The translations under genes were made by a program, and so were the position numbers. Source: Archegozetes longisetosus (taxonomy: Eukaryota > Arthropoda > Arachnida > Sarcoptiformes > Trhypochthoniidae). Taken from it: 64,000 nt of DNA. The stretch is taken from assembly GCA_018873245.2 (NCBI GenBank), contig JAEMBT020000008.1, positions 2,466,001 to 2,530,000 on the forward strand, read 5' to 3'. The notes under the pieces were generated by a model that ran no database searches, was not told the origin of the DNA, and was given only the letters and a program-made list of their open reading frames with translations. Below, piece after piece: positions 48,292-61,677 of the stretch (position 1 is its first letter; each line of letters begins with the position of its first letter).

Positions 48292-48625
48292 CTAATAAAT
48301 ACCATTATCTGGTATTTGATATTTAATTAAAGTAAAATCACTTTCATCGAGAACAATAACTTTATCAGCCCTATGTTTTCTCAACAATCGTCTACATTGT
48401 CTACGAACGACTTTTATTTGCTCTTCAGAATGTTTCAATGACTTTTGTTTTGATCCCACTTTTATGTTGGTTTTGTTTCTTAATGTTTGACAAATCCAAA
48501 GTTGACTACATTTAAACTTCTCGGCAGCTGAACGTTGAGATACATGATTTTTATGATCAAACATTTTTCCAAATTCTCAACATATTTTGGCAGTCAGCCA
48601 CTTCCGGATTTTCCTTCAGCTGTTC
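48292..48625 (-). pseudogene. IS630/Tc1-like transposase N-terminal fragment
   Basis: The intact part (48564-48292) reads FDHKNHVSQRSAAEKFKCSQ, a helix-turn-helix, then KHSEEQIKVVRRQCRRLLRK and VIVLDESDFTL with the first catalytic Asp. Upstream sequence in broken frame (GKSGSG*LPK) fits the usual family start. It ends just after the DES motif. It resembles the arthropod IS630-type families with a QRxAAxKFxCSQ helix; the exact subfamily is uncertain. Confidence 0.65.
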
Positions 48626-49017
48626 CACGATCTTCAAATATTTTAAGAAATGTTTAGATTAATATTATTCAATGTTTTAATCTATATTTTGTTTTCTGAA
48701 TCTTATTCTTTCTGTTGATATGTGACATATGTCAAAGAATAATATTAAAAGCACTGCAACCTTTAGAAAGTATTATAGCTATTTTCTTATCACCGGTTAG
48801 TTGGTTATAATAAAAACCTTAGGCCCATATGCACAGTGTGTTTTAAAACGGTTTTAAGGCTAAAGCTGGGCTTAAAACCCAAAACTCATTTTAAAACTCA
48901 TGCACAGTAAAAATTTAGAACCGTTTTAAACTAAAACCACTTTTACTAGTTTTAAATCGGTTTTAGTGATCAACAAAATAAGTAAATATAAACAAAATTT
49001 TACAAAAAAATGTAAAA

Positions 49018-49353
49018 ATGAACCAATTTTTTCAAATTGAAGAATTAGATAATTATGAAATAGTGACGAATAAAAGTTTTAAACGTCAAAGAGTATTAAA
49101 AGACAGATTCAATCCATTTGATAGTTGTGATGACATATCATTCATAAGATAATATAGACTTATAAAACAGTGTCTCATTGAACTGTTGAATCTAATTAAT
49201 ACAGATTTAATTAATATCAAAATGAAAAAAGACTAATTGCCTCCAATAATTCAATTATCTATTGTTTTAAGATTTTATGCCACCAGTCAGTTTCATATCT
49301 CAGCTGTAGATCTTAACAGTAAATATAAAACTATTGATACACTAATCAATTGA
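49018..49353 (+). pseudogene. Harbinger transposase N-terminal remnant
   Basis: Starts MNQFFQIEELDNYEIVTNKS, continues RQRVLKDRFNPFDSCDDISF and, after an in-frame TAA at 49150-49152, YRLIKQCLIELLNLI, a second TAA, then LPPIIQLSIVLRFYATSQFH. This matches the start of Harbinger transposases (PFExxDDxxFxxRFRLSKxxxxxLxxLI ... LQLLIALRFYATGSFQ). The DDE nuclease domain has been deleted. Confidence 0.7.
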
Positions 49354-49659
49354 ATCGGTTTTCTGAGGTTGAGGTCCGCCACCAGTTTGTCTTATTTCTG
49401 ATTTTTCTTTATCACAATTCTCACGACATTCGTATTTATATCGTTTCCAAAAGCATTTCAAAGACTTGATGTCTCTATTATTTGTATTTAAGTCCTGACT
49501 AAACTCGTCACCAATTTGTTGCCAAAAGTTATCTTTTTGTTTCGTATACTTATCAGTCGTTTTACACTCAATTATTTTGAGTTTGTTTTCGTCGGCAATT
49601 ATTTGTTTAAGTAATTCTATTTCATAATTAGTAAAATTGCTTTGACGACTCCCGAACAT
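49342..49659 (-). CDS. Myb/SANT-like DNA-binding protein of the Harbinger element
   Basis: The second protein that PIF/Harbinger elements encode, thought to bind the element ends and bring the transposase to the nucleus. The frame is intact, about 105 residues from the ATG at 49659: MFGSRQSNFTNYEIELLKQI, KYTKQKDNFWQQIGDEFSQD and DIKSLKCFWKRYKYECREN form a three-helix Myb/SANT-like domain with spaced Trp residues (FW, FW). The C-terminal tail is QTGGGPQPQKTDS, as in many zeste-like proteins, and ends early compared with full-length relatives, at the deletion junction. Whether it is expressed is unknown. Confidence 0.65.
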   Translation of the reverse strand: MFGSRQSNFTNYEIELLKQIIADENKLKIIECKTTDKYTKQKDNFWQQIGDEFSQDLNTNNRDIKSLKCFWKRYKYECRENCDKEKSEIRQTGGGPQPQKTDSID

Positions 49660-50039
49660 TATTATCACTTTTATTCAGTTTATTTTTATTCATTTTCAAT
49701 TTTTTAATAAATAAACAAACGTTTGTTTACATTTTTTTGCTGGTTTTCTGGTTTTAAAACGGTTTTTACTAAAACTAGTTTTATTATAGTCTGCGCATGA
49801 GTTTTAAGTTTTGAGTTAAAACCGTTTTAGCGAAAACCGTCTTAAGACTTAAAACCGTTTTAACTAAAACTCAACTGTGCATACGGGCCTTAGTTACTTT
49901 TGAATTATTTTACTAAAAATCTCGATGTCTATAACTTTCAAATTAAGTTATGTACTATTAACATACTCAACAACAATACACCAATTAATGCACAAATTCT
50001 ATCAGCTTAACTGAAAGTGCATTTAGATTTCTTTGCTTT

Positions 50040-50140
50040 TCGTTTAAAGCCAACAATTATATTCGGATCGGGTCGGATGCTATGTTATTGGTGGTGACGA
50101 CTGGGTTCGGGTCAATATTGGGAGTGGTTCGAAACTTTAA
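50040..50140. mobile_element. hAT-terminus-like GGGTCGG sequence
   Basis: Contains CGGATCGGGTCGGATG and GGGTTCGGGTCAATATTGGG, similar to the subterminal units at 31945-31990. No boundary or partner end could be fixed. Confidence 0.3.
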
Positions 50141-50639
50141 TTGTTCAGTATTAAAATAAGATTGGATGAGAACTAAAAAGTAAAAAACCGCATCAGTAAT
50201 CAATAGAATGAACAGATCGCGATTCTGCAAAATGCAATCATGGATTAAGTTAAACAAATGATCATTGTGATTTATCAATAATAAGAGAAATAAGAACTTA
50301 AGTACTACTTTTGATGAAAGCTCTTAGAAAAACTAAATATTGTCGTAAAAAGAAAACATTAATCTTGACTGTTTGTATTAGTTATTCGAAGCTTCACGTA
50401 AAGTGCATTAGACTGAGTTACAATATCTTTATTATTATCTATATTGCAGTTAATAAGGTATTGTATAAAGGCGAACAATTTACTACAAAGGGTTATCAAA
50501 GTTTATTTGCATCCTCTCAAATCAAAAATTCAACAATACAAAAGCGCGTGTTCCCAATTGTTGTTATGAATAATTGTAACGACATTATCATTTATTTCAA
50601 ATACGCGATATGATCAAATTATCTTAACATCTACCGAAG

Positions 50640-50702
50640 ATGTTGTCATCAGAAGTTGAATGTGCGTTTAGACAACTTTCCAGAGAAATCAGAAACTCTA
50701 TT
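50640..50702 (+). pseudogene. Possible hAT transposase tail fragment
   Basis: MLSSEVECAFRQLSREIRNS resembles the SSxVERxFS motif of the hAT dimerisation region. It is only about 20 residues long, so the match is weak. Position downstream of the GGGTCGG sequence at 50040-50140 gives mild support. Confidence 0.25.
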
Positions 50703-53700
50703 TTAGAATAGAGAAAGATTAAGAATTCATGACTTAAGGTTTTTAAGAGTAGTCATCTGAAACATAATATGCATGAGCTATGAGGCAAAAACATTTGATT
50801 TAATGTTGAAAATTAAGAAAAGATTACTGTAGAGCGGAGATGGTTCAAATGACGTTTATAGGAAATACTCCAAAGAAGTGAGTGAATGGAATCTGATTTC
50901 AATAAACTTGGTCTTATCCTTTCAAATACAATAGCCTAAAACCAATTTTGAAGGTTTAAGTGTCAGTTGGTGATAATTGTAAAACTTACAACCCCTTATT
51001 TCTGTATACTCAACTTTCACATCCGATATCTTCAATTACCACCGATTATTTGAGACGTCATAAAAGCAAAATTAGAATAAGTTTTAGATATTATAAGGAC
51101 ATTCATATAAAGTCATTTGATGAATGATTATGGGGCATTCATTCCCTTAAACCAGTTGAAATACAAAATTTTGGAAAGTAAGTTTTGAAAATTTCATAGT
51201 ATTTTGGAAAATTTTCAATGACTTATCTAATCACAAATTTTGTTAAACCAGTCAAATATCTTATCATTGAATGGAAAAAATGATGTTAATTAAAACATTA
51301 GTATATGAGGATCATATTGAGTATATAAAAAATATTAGCGAAAAGTGCGTGTACTAATACGCTTGAACTAAACACGAGGCCCTTGAATTAAATCCTGATA
51401 ACCCTCTGTATATTTCACTTTCTAAAAACAGTTTCGGAAATCATAACTAATTGATTTATGTTTAAATGGTGTATGAAAACCAGTGTTAGTAGTATTGAAA
51501 TCAGTGCAAAAATTTGACGAAAATGAAGCAAAATTTTTTGAGCAAAAAACAGTAATAAATAGAAATGAACTGTTCATAATCCCTTTTGCTACAGATATTT
51601 GTATATTCTTGCAAACTGTCACTGACATAATCGCACAAATCTCAAACAATTGCATTTGAATATTCGAGTCACAGATTTTAGAAGCTGTGAAATATTTGCT
51701 CAATAATGACTAGTATCCTATGATTGAATAAATTTGCATTAACATTTAAAAGCTTCTGACTATGACATGTAATAGCAGTAGAATAACAAATGCTATATTT
51801 CAAATAACAGCAATGATTGAAAGTTTGAAAATTTGATTTGAATCAATATGATCAAAGCGATGTTTGCGCCACTGATAGTTAATAAACGTGAGATTGATTG
51901 GTGAATTAGATGTAAGATTCAGGAGTTAGTGTGGATATCAGACCGTAAATGCTCACATAATGTGCAAACAATGCAGAATCAAGAAAATAAATGTCTCACT
52001 CATTTCCATAAGTACTGAGAAGTACTTTATTTTCTTATTCTTTTAGTCTTGTTGACAAGAATTTCTCTGAACATAACTGAATCTAGTTATTTGAAAGTCT
52101 GAAATAGAGGTCATAATATTTGTATTATTCAGTAGTAAGGTGATCGCTCGAATTTGTTGGTTTTATTGGATGCTTGAAGACTAAAATAAGTTTAGAATAG
52201 AGTTTTGTCAGAACGTATGCATCGATTATCTCCCGCGGCATTTAGTTATAAATCATCTTTGAAAAACTATTTGTTCAAGTTTTAATTGAAATTTAGTTTG
52301 CATTTCGAGCTCATTAGCATATATTATACGCATTTGACTAACAAAACAAAAAATCTCATGACTTGCGTCAGCAAAATTTGACTCTAGTTTCAGAAAAAAC
52401 AATGCATTGATTCTAATAAACTTGTATTAGTTGCATTCCAATAAATCCATAGTTTGTATTTGAGTGGAATCAGGCGATTGTTTGCTATACTCTTCTGTTT
52501 GTGTAGAAAGTGTGAGAACTGGAGTCTCTTTCCTCCACAATCAATAGAAATCGTTTGAAGGAATTTATGCCTTTATTAACTAATGAGTAACAGAATTGTT
52601 ACATAGAATCCAATAAATTGCTTTCTGTCACATTCCCTAATTAGTTTACGAGTCAGAGTGACAGCACATTTCTTTTGTACTAATAATTAATTACTTTCCT
52701 ATATTTATTCCATCATTCAATCGAATAGTTAGCAAATCTACTCGACAATCAATCACTTGATAGGTTGGCATTTTCTGATTCCGATAAATCTTTCAAGTGA
52801 ATTACTTAAAATTGTCTTTATCCAAATCTTCAACATATAAGAAGAGCTTATAAGAAGACTTCAGAATTGTTAAGCGAATATATTTGAAAGGATTTTGAGG
52901 ATTACCAACATTCTCTAAGACCCAACAAAAATGTACTAATCTTAGATAAACTAATTTTGAATTCAGATTCATAAAACACTGAACTAGTCTTCCAAAACAG
53001 AATCAGCCTTTAAGACATAATCTTTTATTGCATAATGAGTAAAATCTTGACAGAAGAGCGAGACATGTTATGAGAATAAGGCAAAGGAAGAAGATTAAGG
53101 AATGAATGGTAGAAGTGTGAAGAGATGAAATGACTCTTTTTAAAGTGACTTCTTTATCAGTTGAACAAATCATTCTTTCCTCTATCTAGATGTATAGCTA
53201 AGGAACATATTCCGTCAGCTTAATATTGATCCAAAAAAACGTCTTTCTAATGTCAAATTTTAGAAGTCAAAAGTCAAATAGATTTCAATCATAGAGTATA
53301 TTATATTTTAGACACCATTTATTTGGACAATAAATTTATTTGACTGTCAGCTGCAGGCAGTATTGTGGCCCAAAATAATATTCAAAATGAAAAATTCATA
53401 AAAATAATTAGAAAATTGACTCCCATATTGAGCTAAATCTTAATAAAAAAACTAATGCATATAATACTGTAAAGTTCTTTATGCAGTACTTCTTGAATAT
53501 TTGATTGATTCAGGTGTGAACTTACTTGCAAAAAAATGCTTTGAATTCCATAGTGCCGTAAGTGAAGTCCTAATTCTTTTTTGAAGATTTCATGAAAATT
53601 AATCTCCTCTCTGAAAAAGCTTGTGTAGAAAATATACAGCAAAACATAAATGGAATTTATGTGTTAAGTCTTTCTTTAAACCTATATATAACGATGAAGT

Positions 53701-56700
53701 GCTCCAATTTTTCCTAGTTTTAATGTTTTCTAACATAAGAAGTTTGGTTAAAGGATAGCAAAGCAGTCTATATTGACAGCAAATATATCTAATTATGAAG
53801 AGAGTTCTGTTTATTGAACTCCTAATTCCAATTTGTGGTAACGGATTAGAGAACTGACAACGGATTAGTGGTAATGATATTGCAAAATAAATAGACAACT
53901 GAGTAAACAGTTATGATAAACACTAGAATACTCTTATTAAATGGTGAAGTAGTTATCCTCCTCTATAGAGTTTTCGCAGAATTATCAAACCACTAATTGG
54001 ATTGAGTTATTTTTCGCTATAATATATTTTTCTTTTTGAGCTTTAGTACTGAATCACGTGATTATTGCCAGTCTAACTCAATTTAGAGTTAAGTTTTGTT
54101 TAACTTTCAGAGTGTGTTAACTTTACTATTTTTGAATCTAAGGTAAGTGGTTTGTAGAAAACATTTTGAGCCTAAGATAAGTGGTTTTTAGAAGACACAA
54201 ACCTAACTTATAAGGTGTTATTGATGAGTATGTACTGTGTGAATGACGTTCATATGATACAGCACTAAAGCGACTTATTCTAAAAGTAATATTTTTTAGT
54301 TATTTCTTTAATAGCTTTGAGTGTTTCTTCATTCTTTGTTGATTTCCCTTTTTTATAGTCTTGAAGGTTAGTTGTTTCGCTGTTATTATCAAATAATCTT
54401 CACTTAACTTCTAGATGTAATGCAAAAGTTTCTGAAATTTTCGCTATTATTTATTGTCACTTATTTGCAAAAGTCTTAAAGATTTATGTGAAAAAGAAAT
54501 AATAAATTCAAGAGCTTTTTCAAAACATTTTAGCTTATGAAGAGTTGGAAAAAATTAGATAAAGGAAAATATCAAAACAACTATTATATATAGAAAGTGC
54601 CAATGATATGGAAAATTGTGGTTTGTTAATCTGGTGCGTTTGCTGAGAATGTAAATAAGGGACAAGCAATACCAAGTTCGGTATTTCAACTTCAATTATA
54701 AACTCGAAAATCCTAATCTCTAATCTGTATTAAAGGAAAGCACGCTAAACAATCTAAAACCTTTAACCATTGACTGCAACCTTTAGAACACTACAGAAAT
54801 CAATTGAAAATATTTAATATCATCTGAATTGTTGAAAATCACGCTCATCACAAATGCTTTATGAGTTTAAGTACAGGATAGACCTGTTTTTGTCTCTCTT
54901 CGAAAATTTAATTAAAAACTTTTATTAGAGGACAACTAATTTTTTTATTATAATATGATATTGAGAACAATAGATAAAAATGAGGAGCTATTTTCTTATG
55001 ACAAAAACTTCTGGTTCATGTCTCAAACAGTGCATTAATGGAAATATAGCCGGAATTATCTTCTTGTTTTAAGTTATATACTCGAAAGGAATAGATTTTA
55101 AGTGGAAAGTTATTTTCCAGCAAAGCATAGATGCTTTGTAACGAAGTGTCATTTAAAAACTGAAATTTCCTCAGAACAATACGATATCGTTTTGAGATAA
55201 ACTTAAGTGTCGTTACAAGTTACACCAGTTATTTATATTTAATAACTGTATTACTCATTTATATCTGTTGCGCTCAATCGATTATTAGTTATAACTCAGG
55301 CTTAATTTAAGTTAATTGATTAGAATTTATTTGCATATATAAATCTTATAAACCACTAAATCTGGTGAAAATCCTAAATTTCACTTAACATTCAGAAAGC
55401 AATGGAAAGGCATAACAGAAAACTACATATCAAGAGAATTCTCAAGTATTAATTTCGAAAATAATTCTTCAAATGATTTGCACGAATTGATTATAAGCTT
55501 AAAAGTAAGTGAAGCATGAAAAATGGTTTTGATTAGTAGCGGATAATTATATAGTATGTAACTTATAAACTTAAGTGTTAATAATTAAGCTAAATTGGTT
55601 GAGTTATTACTTATTTGATCAAAAGAGTCTCAATTATGCAGTATATCAAACTATCTTAGTCGAATGGGCGAATACTCATTGCATTAGCCAACAAGACTAC
55701 TAGCTCTGATTGACTAAGATAAAAAACTCTCGCCCTCACTAATATATTCTTAATGCAAAAGTTCCACATTTCAGATCCAATAAAACGTTTCAGATTTACT
55801 TCAACTAGAATTAGAGTGAAATCGATCTGGTGTTTTATGGTTTTTCAGTAAAAATTTGAGCAATGAATAAAGTGAGAAGAAGAGAGAAATTTCTATCGAA
55901 ATAATACTTATTCTGAATTACGAATGATGGCAATGATGTTGAACCGATGCCTCTTAAATCTCGGAAGCTGTGAAAGGAAGCGCAGGATCACTAAACTTGC
56001 CATTCATTCCATGCGTTTTCGTTCACTCATTCATTGAACAAACGTTCTCCAAATTAGATGCTATCAGTGTTGTACTCTATATATTAATTATTTACATCAA
56101 TAAAAACCAGAATACGACTTATTATTCAAACGCTATGTCAAAAATCAAACGATTAAGTCACTATAAGTTCGAAGTGTTTTCAACGTTTAAGTTTTAAATT
56201 TTTAGATGTGTAAATAATCCGAAAAAGTGAAATATTTATTACTGTTTTGCTGGTGATGTGAAGAAATTGCGTCTAAACTTTTAGTAGTATTTGTGGTGAA
56301 ACTTTTGTACGAATTTTGTTTTTTGATGGATTAATGTTGAGCACATCAGCATTTTTAGTGGTAAGAAAGAAAGTAATACTTCACTATTTCATACATCAAT
56401 TTTTACTTTGAAAACAAAATATAAATTACAGTATTAAAGGTTTAAGTTTAATGCCTGTAATGCACATGTTTTTTGTTGAATCCAACAAAAACACAACTAA
56501 TATAAGTGTTTATGAGAGCTTCATATCAAAAACAATATTAAAGATCCAAATAATTGCCTTAGCCTTAATGAAAAATACTAAATGGAAACACTAAATTAAA
56601 AACACTGGATGCAAAAGATTGCTTTCTTCAAGCCTAGTCGTTCAGGAATAAAAGTTTCTATCCTGGCTCAAATTCTAAGTTCGGGAATGATTCATGAGAA

Positions 56701-58546
56701 TATATTATTAAGTATCTTTTGTAGAATTTAACAGTTTTTTTCAGAACAAATTATTTTTTGCTTTTATAGTAATATGTTCACTTTGATAAGCCTTCCTTTC
56801 ATTGAATGAATTATTATCTACCATATAGAACTCACAATAATTCCTTTCATTATTCCGAGTATCTAGTTTGTTAGTGTCACGTAATAGAGATATCTCACGT
56901 TTTGTTATTATGATCATTATCATGACATTTCACTAACAGACTATTGACAAGTTTTTACACTAAATATTCACTAAATCTTTACTTACACTAGCTTGAAGTA
57001 ACCCTCATGACATTTGATACCTTTAATAAAGTTTTCTCAATTGTCTAATAACCATGTTTACGGTCGAGTTAAACTTAAGTTCAATCAGTATTCATTTTGG
57101 GGACAACTAGTTTAGCTTGCAGTAACTTTTCGTTTACAGTAAGTAGAGATGAAGAGTTATGCTAAAAAGCATAAAAATTAATATAATTACGCTTCACTTC
57201 GCATTCAGTTTTCTATGGCAGCTTTATTTTAGGTTAGATTAGGTTTGCTTAGGTTAGACTTCTCAAGTAAGCATCAAAAGTATAAAATCTCGAAATTTAA
57301 AGCGTAATTCATCATCTCTTACAATAAGTTAATGATTCAGCTTTTGAAAAATATTTTCCTAATTATTACATACAAACTGTTATAGATTTTGGGAAATCAA
57401 ATTATTCTAAATTATAGTCAGGTGTGAGATTAAATTTTTGACAGCTTTATTATCTTGGAGAGTCTCTTAAATTACAGTAATATTTTATTAGAGTTTAAAG
57501 TTTATGACAGATGAAAGAATTACTTGTCTCACGTGTTTCATCAATTGTAAGTAATATTGCGTTCGTATGTCTCACAATTGAAAAGCATCAGAGCATATAA
57601 AATGACATTTTCTCATATGACTCCCTATTAACCGAAGAGATTGCAATCCTTTTTCATTCTCTATAATGATAGTGCACTTGAGTATCGCACGCTATTCACT
57701 ATTTCTGATAAAATGAACATTTTTCTGACACATATTTCTCCTTTGCATATAATCAATAGAATGCAATAACAGATCGAAATATTTTCAGAATTAAATCCGA
57801 CAAAATGTTTTTTGACAAGCATTTTGTGTGAAATCGAGATCATATTGATTTTAGTTGTATTATGCGGTATAACGTTATAGAAAGTTTCTTGTTTTCTGTT
57901 ATGTTTTTTTCGGAATAATTTTGTATTATCACTGATCACACCGAATGTCAAACTATTCTTTCTTTATGTCCGAACATGGATTAAGGGCTGTATTACTGTC
58001 TAAATTGTGATTCAAGGAAGCTGAACAAAATACCACAAATATATTTATATAAATGAGAAAAGTTTCCACCAGTAGTTGCCTCAGGCATTTTGTTATTTTG
58101 GTTTTCCGTGTGGAGGGATCATATTTTTGGTATATTTTTTGTTAGGCAAACATTTATTTAGGGTAGTTCCTTCGTTTTATTTGAAAATCTCACCAAAATT
58201 CAAGAAAATGTTTTTCGTTAGAGATATCAAAACTTTACTGTACTTCGAATCTACGCTATAAGCTCACTCACTAAAATGTTGGCTATTTCTCAAAACGAAC
58301 ATTTCTTGCATCATATCCAAGATCTTATCCAAGATCTTTAATTGATTTAGGAGTTTCTCTATTAGAAAGACACTAAGTTTGTGCTAAAAGACTTAAAGTT
58401 TTCATAAGTATCGATTCATTGTGATAATAATGATGATTGTTTAATAATTTGAAGTATTTAAGCAGAATTTCTGTCATAAATGTGTTATAAATAGAATTTG
58501 TTCGATTACATTACAAAATTGCGAGTCGAAACAAGAGAGTCTGTCA
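50703..58546. other. Intergenic, no gene seen
   Basis: About 7.8 kb of AT-rich sequence. Reading frames are short, lack protein-like composition and have no consistent splice partners. I saw no terminal inverted repeats with target duplications, although weak ones could have been missed. Confidence 0.5.
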
Positions 58547-58563
58547 CAATGATGAGCAGTGCT

Positions 58564-58612
<49 letters not shown>

Positions 58613-59176
58613 TTAGTCCTAACATCAAAACTAATAAAAACAATGTCAACTGAATGTAAAAATAAATAATTTTATTGAATAAAACTATGAGAACTGCTAT
58701 TCTAACAAATTGATATAGTAATGTGTTATAAAGTATGAGAAAGTTTTAAAGATTTAAATCAGATTTTTCTGTCATTTGCTTATAAACCTCTATCCCCGGA
58801 GATTTACAATCAGTATTAAAGGGTTCAATATTTACTGTGGCGTCTGACGACCTTTTGAGCCTGAAACTAAAGTTAGAATTTAATATAAATATCAAATCTA
58901 AACAAATTTTGATTTAATTTTAAAGTTAACGTCCAATAATTATTTTCGTCCTTTTATAAACAGTTCGCTTATTTTATTGCAAAATGACATCAGTTTTTAT
59001 CGTTAAGCATATACTTGAACGGTATTTGATCTTACTTTTGACGTTTTGAATGTATTTTGCATTACATATGTTTAGGATTAAAGCTTTCAATAGACATAAA
59101 GTTTGGACATAGTGCTCAGTTGGTGCTCGGTGCTCGAGCACCTTCAAAATACGAGCACCGAGCACGCTCATCATTG
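58547..59176. mobile_element. hAT-type MITE with hexamer repeat terminus
   Basis: A 630 bp element flanked by 8 bp duplications GTCTGTCA (58539-58546) and ATCTGTCA (59177-59184), one mismatch. The ends are CAATGATGAGCAGTGCTCGA and, from the right on the reverse strand, CAATGATGAGCGTGCTCGGT. The 8 bp duplication and CA.TG-type ends fit hAT. The left end continues into a GAGCAC hexamer array and the right end has several GTGCTCG units. No transposase. Confidence 0.8.
58558..58613. repeat. (GAGCAC)n hexamer repeat
   Basis: About nine tandem GAGCAC units within the left terminus of the hAT-type MITE, apparently expanded from its subterminal motif. Confidence 0.9.
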
Positions 59177-59585
59177 ATCTGTCATTGATTGCCATATAGA
59201 ATTATCAATTAATAACTTACCCAAAGATTTACTAAGAATTTAACTTTCAAAAAGACAATCGTAAGAAACAAATGATAGATAAGCAGACAAGGCAGATTAG
59301 GCGAAATGCATTTAAACCAAAGCGAAGCAAACTATGTTCCTGGTTGACCTATCGCTAAGAACTTGGTGATTGAATGAATTTCATATAAAGATTGACACAA
59401 CTCATAATTTAATAAAAGAAAGCAACATATTTTTCTGTTGCTATCATAACTATTTGTTTTAGACCTTGTCTAATAAAAAGTTGAGTAATCACTGATATTA
59501 ATGTGTTTGTAATTCAATGTCCAGCTATGATTGTTTACACTTATACTGAATTATCCACAAGTGTGTCTTTTCGCTGTCTTAGTCT

Positions 59586-59611
59586 GAGAGAGAGAGAGAG
59601 AGAGAGAGAAG
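59586..59611. repeat. (GA)n microsatellite
   Basis: About thirteen GA units. Confidence 0.9.
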
Positions 59612-61677
59612 TGAAAAAATAGTCAGACTATTCGGATGACATCTAAATATATACAAACTTATATGCCTTTATTATTGAGCATTCATTCTTTAAGTCAGTG
59701 AAGCACAACTTGAGTCTATCTCAAGCGTCCAAACATTGATCACTCGAGCGTATATATCATTTGGGGAGTACTCTATACGCAATCTTTTAGGTCTCATTCT
59801 TATAACTCTCTTTCACACATATTATACTATTGACAGTATTGATAGTTTCGATTCCGATTTTCACTTTGGTATAGACTGAGTCTAAAAATACAGCGTATTC
59901 AATGTGATAAAAAAACTTACAATAACTTTATTTGATTTCTTTTGTGTAATAAAAACAAACTATTGATATCGTTTCAATACGTTTGTTTGTGAGTAAACTT
60001 CAATATTTTCTCACTTTCAAACAACTTTATTTCAAACTATAGAGATTTATCCGGGACTCAGATTCCTGAGAATAAAGTATTTCCCGAGCAGAGAGTCGGG
60101 ATCTCTAGATAGTATTTAAGATAAAAATTGATTCTTTTCTTAAATTACGAGATTTTAGATAATTTTTAGAATAAGTTTGCATTTACATTAACGAAATGTT
60201 TTTATAGGTGTGTAATTTAAATAGAAATGATAGATTGCTTGTAGGATTTCAACTCTTGAGTCGATGTGGAGTTGTAAATATGAAATATTGATTTGATCAG
60301 AGCATAAAAATCCTAGCAATTGTGAATAGTTGTTACATATTGAAAAGGAGATTTTCACGATTCCAAGTCAAAAATGACAATATAGATTTATCTTATTCAA
60401 TTTTTAGCACTATCTTAATTAGAGGTCACGAAATCGGGATCCTAGCAGGTCAATCCCTAATAAATAAACTCTGTTGACCTCTGAAGAATAGAAAACCTCC
60501 GTGTCTATAAAGAAAAAAATTTTTATTAGTGAATCTTTTCTTCGCATATTTCGTGACAGGTTAGGACCATAACTTTTGCCTTCTCGAGAATCCAATAAAT
60601 GACATTAAGATTGATCTCAAACCGTAAGTGATGTCAAAGAAGTACTCAAACTTCAACTCTACCGTTGTACATGCTATACATTGGTTTTATTTCTAATATC
60701 GCAAAATTTGCCGACGTCTTTGCTGCTGTGAAACTTTTAGTTTACAGTAATGCATGTTTTTTGAAATGGTGTCACTATATTTTGCTGATACTGCGAACTA
60801 TTGATGCGTTTGTATATCTCTTTTATAGATACTACTTTTGAAAATATTTCAGATCATTAAAATTGGTTTTAAACAGAAGAACTGCTCACGCAAACCTATT
60901 AGCGCACAAAAATTTTTAGTCAATTTGTTTTGATTGTTTTCAAACTTCTCAACTAATTTTATCGTACAAGTTATAACGACTGAATATTTTTAAGTTGAAA
61001 TATTGAAAATTTGCAAACATCAGACTTGAAAGCAGAATAAGCAATACTTTTCCAAATTACTATTAGTTATGAATAGGCTTTAACTCCAATGCTTTTATAA
61101 GAAACCTTTAGAAACGTGCAAAAGAGCTGAATTTTATAAATTTTGTGATATATTTTCCAATAAATTATGTTTTAAACAGTAAATCAAAGTTGTTTATAGA
61201 AAGTATTGGTTTTAACATGAGTTTGATCTTAGCTTTTTCTAAGAGTAATGGGATATAAGTTTAAGTGAGATATTTATCAATTACTTGATTTTAATTTCAA
61301 ATGATTCACTCTTAATTTCATTGACTTTTCAGATTTAGTATTCAAGAATATTTTTAGATTCTTCCCACTTACCTTTTCATTCCTAGACTGAAACCATTTT
61401 TTCAAACCAACTAAAAGTCAGACAATTGCTCATAACTTTACTTTTACTTTAAGTTTATGTATCAATGACTTAGTGTTAAATTTTAAGTTTTAAATTTTTA
61501 TTTTTCTAGAGCAGTTAGGAGGCAGCTCAAAAAATAAAATACTGCAAATATTTCATTTTTTATACTTAAATCTATATTCATCAGCATCTCAAAGAGAGTG
61601 AAAAATCGATTAAATCTCTTTCTATGAATTCACGTTATACATCGATTATTTCATATAACGAACTATGAGATTAATTA

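Larger units (their letters stand above)
48822..49889. mobile_element. PIF/Harbinger element, internally deleted
   Basis: 1,068 bp between TTA duplications (48819-48821, 49890-49892), the size and sequence expected for PIF/Harbinger. The ends are GGCCCATATGCACAGTGTG and GGCCCGTATGCACAGTTGAG. Both subterminal regions are full of AAAACCGTTTTA/ACTAAAACT units. It holds the N-terminal part of the transposase on the plus strand and a complete-looking Myb/SANT-like ORF on the minus strand, meeting tail to tail at about 49342-49353. The catalytic core is missing. Confidence 0.85.

Noticed and set aside
55970-56197. Plus-strand ORF of 75 codons
   Set aside because: No motif, no splice support, and composition similar to random AT-rich frames.
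58974-59195. Minus-strand ORF at the right end of the hAT-type MITE
   Set aside because: Starts outside the element, crosses its terminus and has no recognisable motif.
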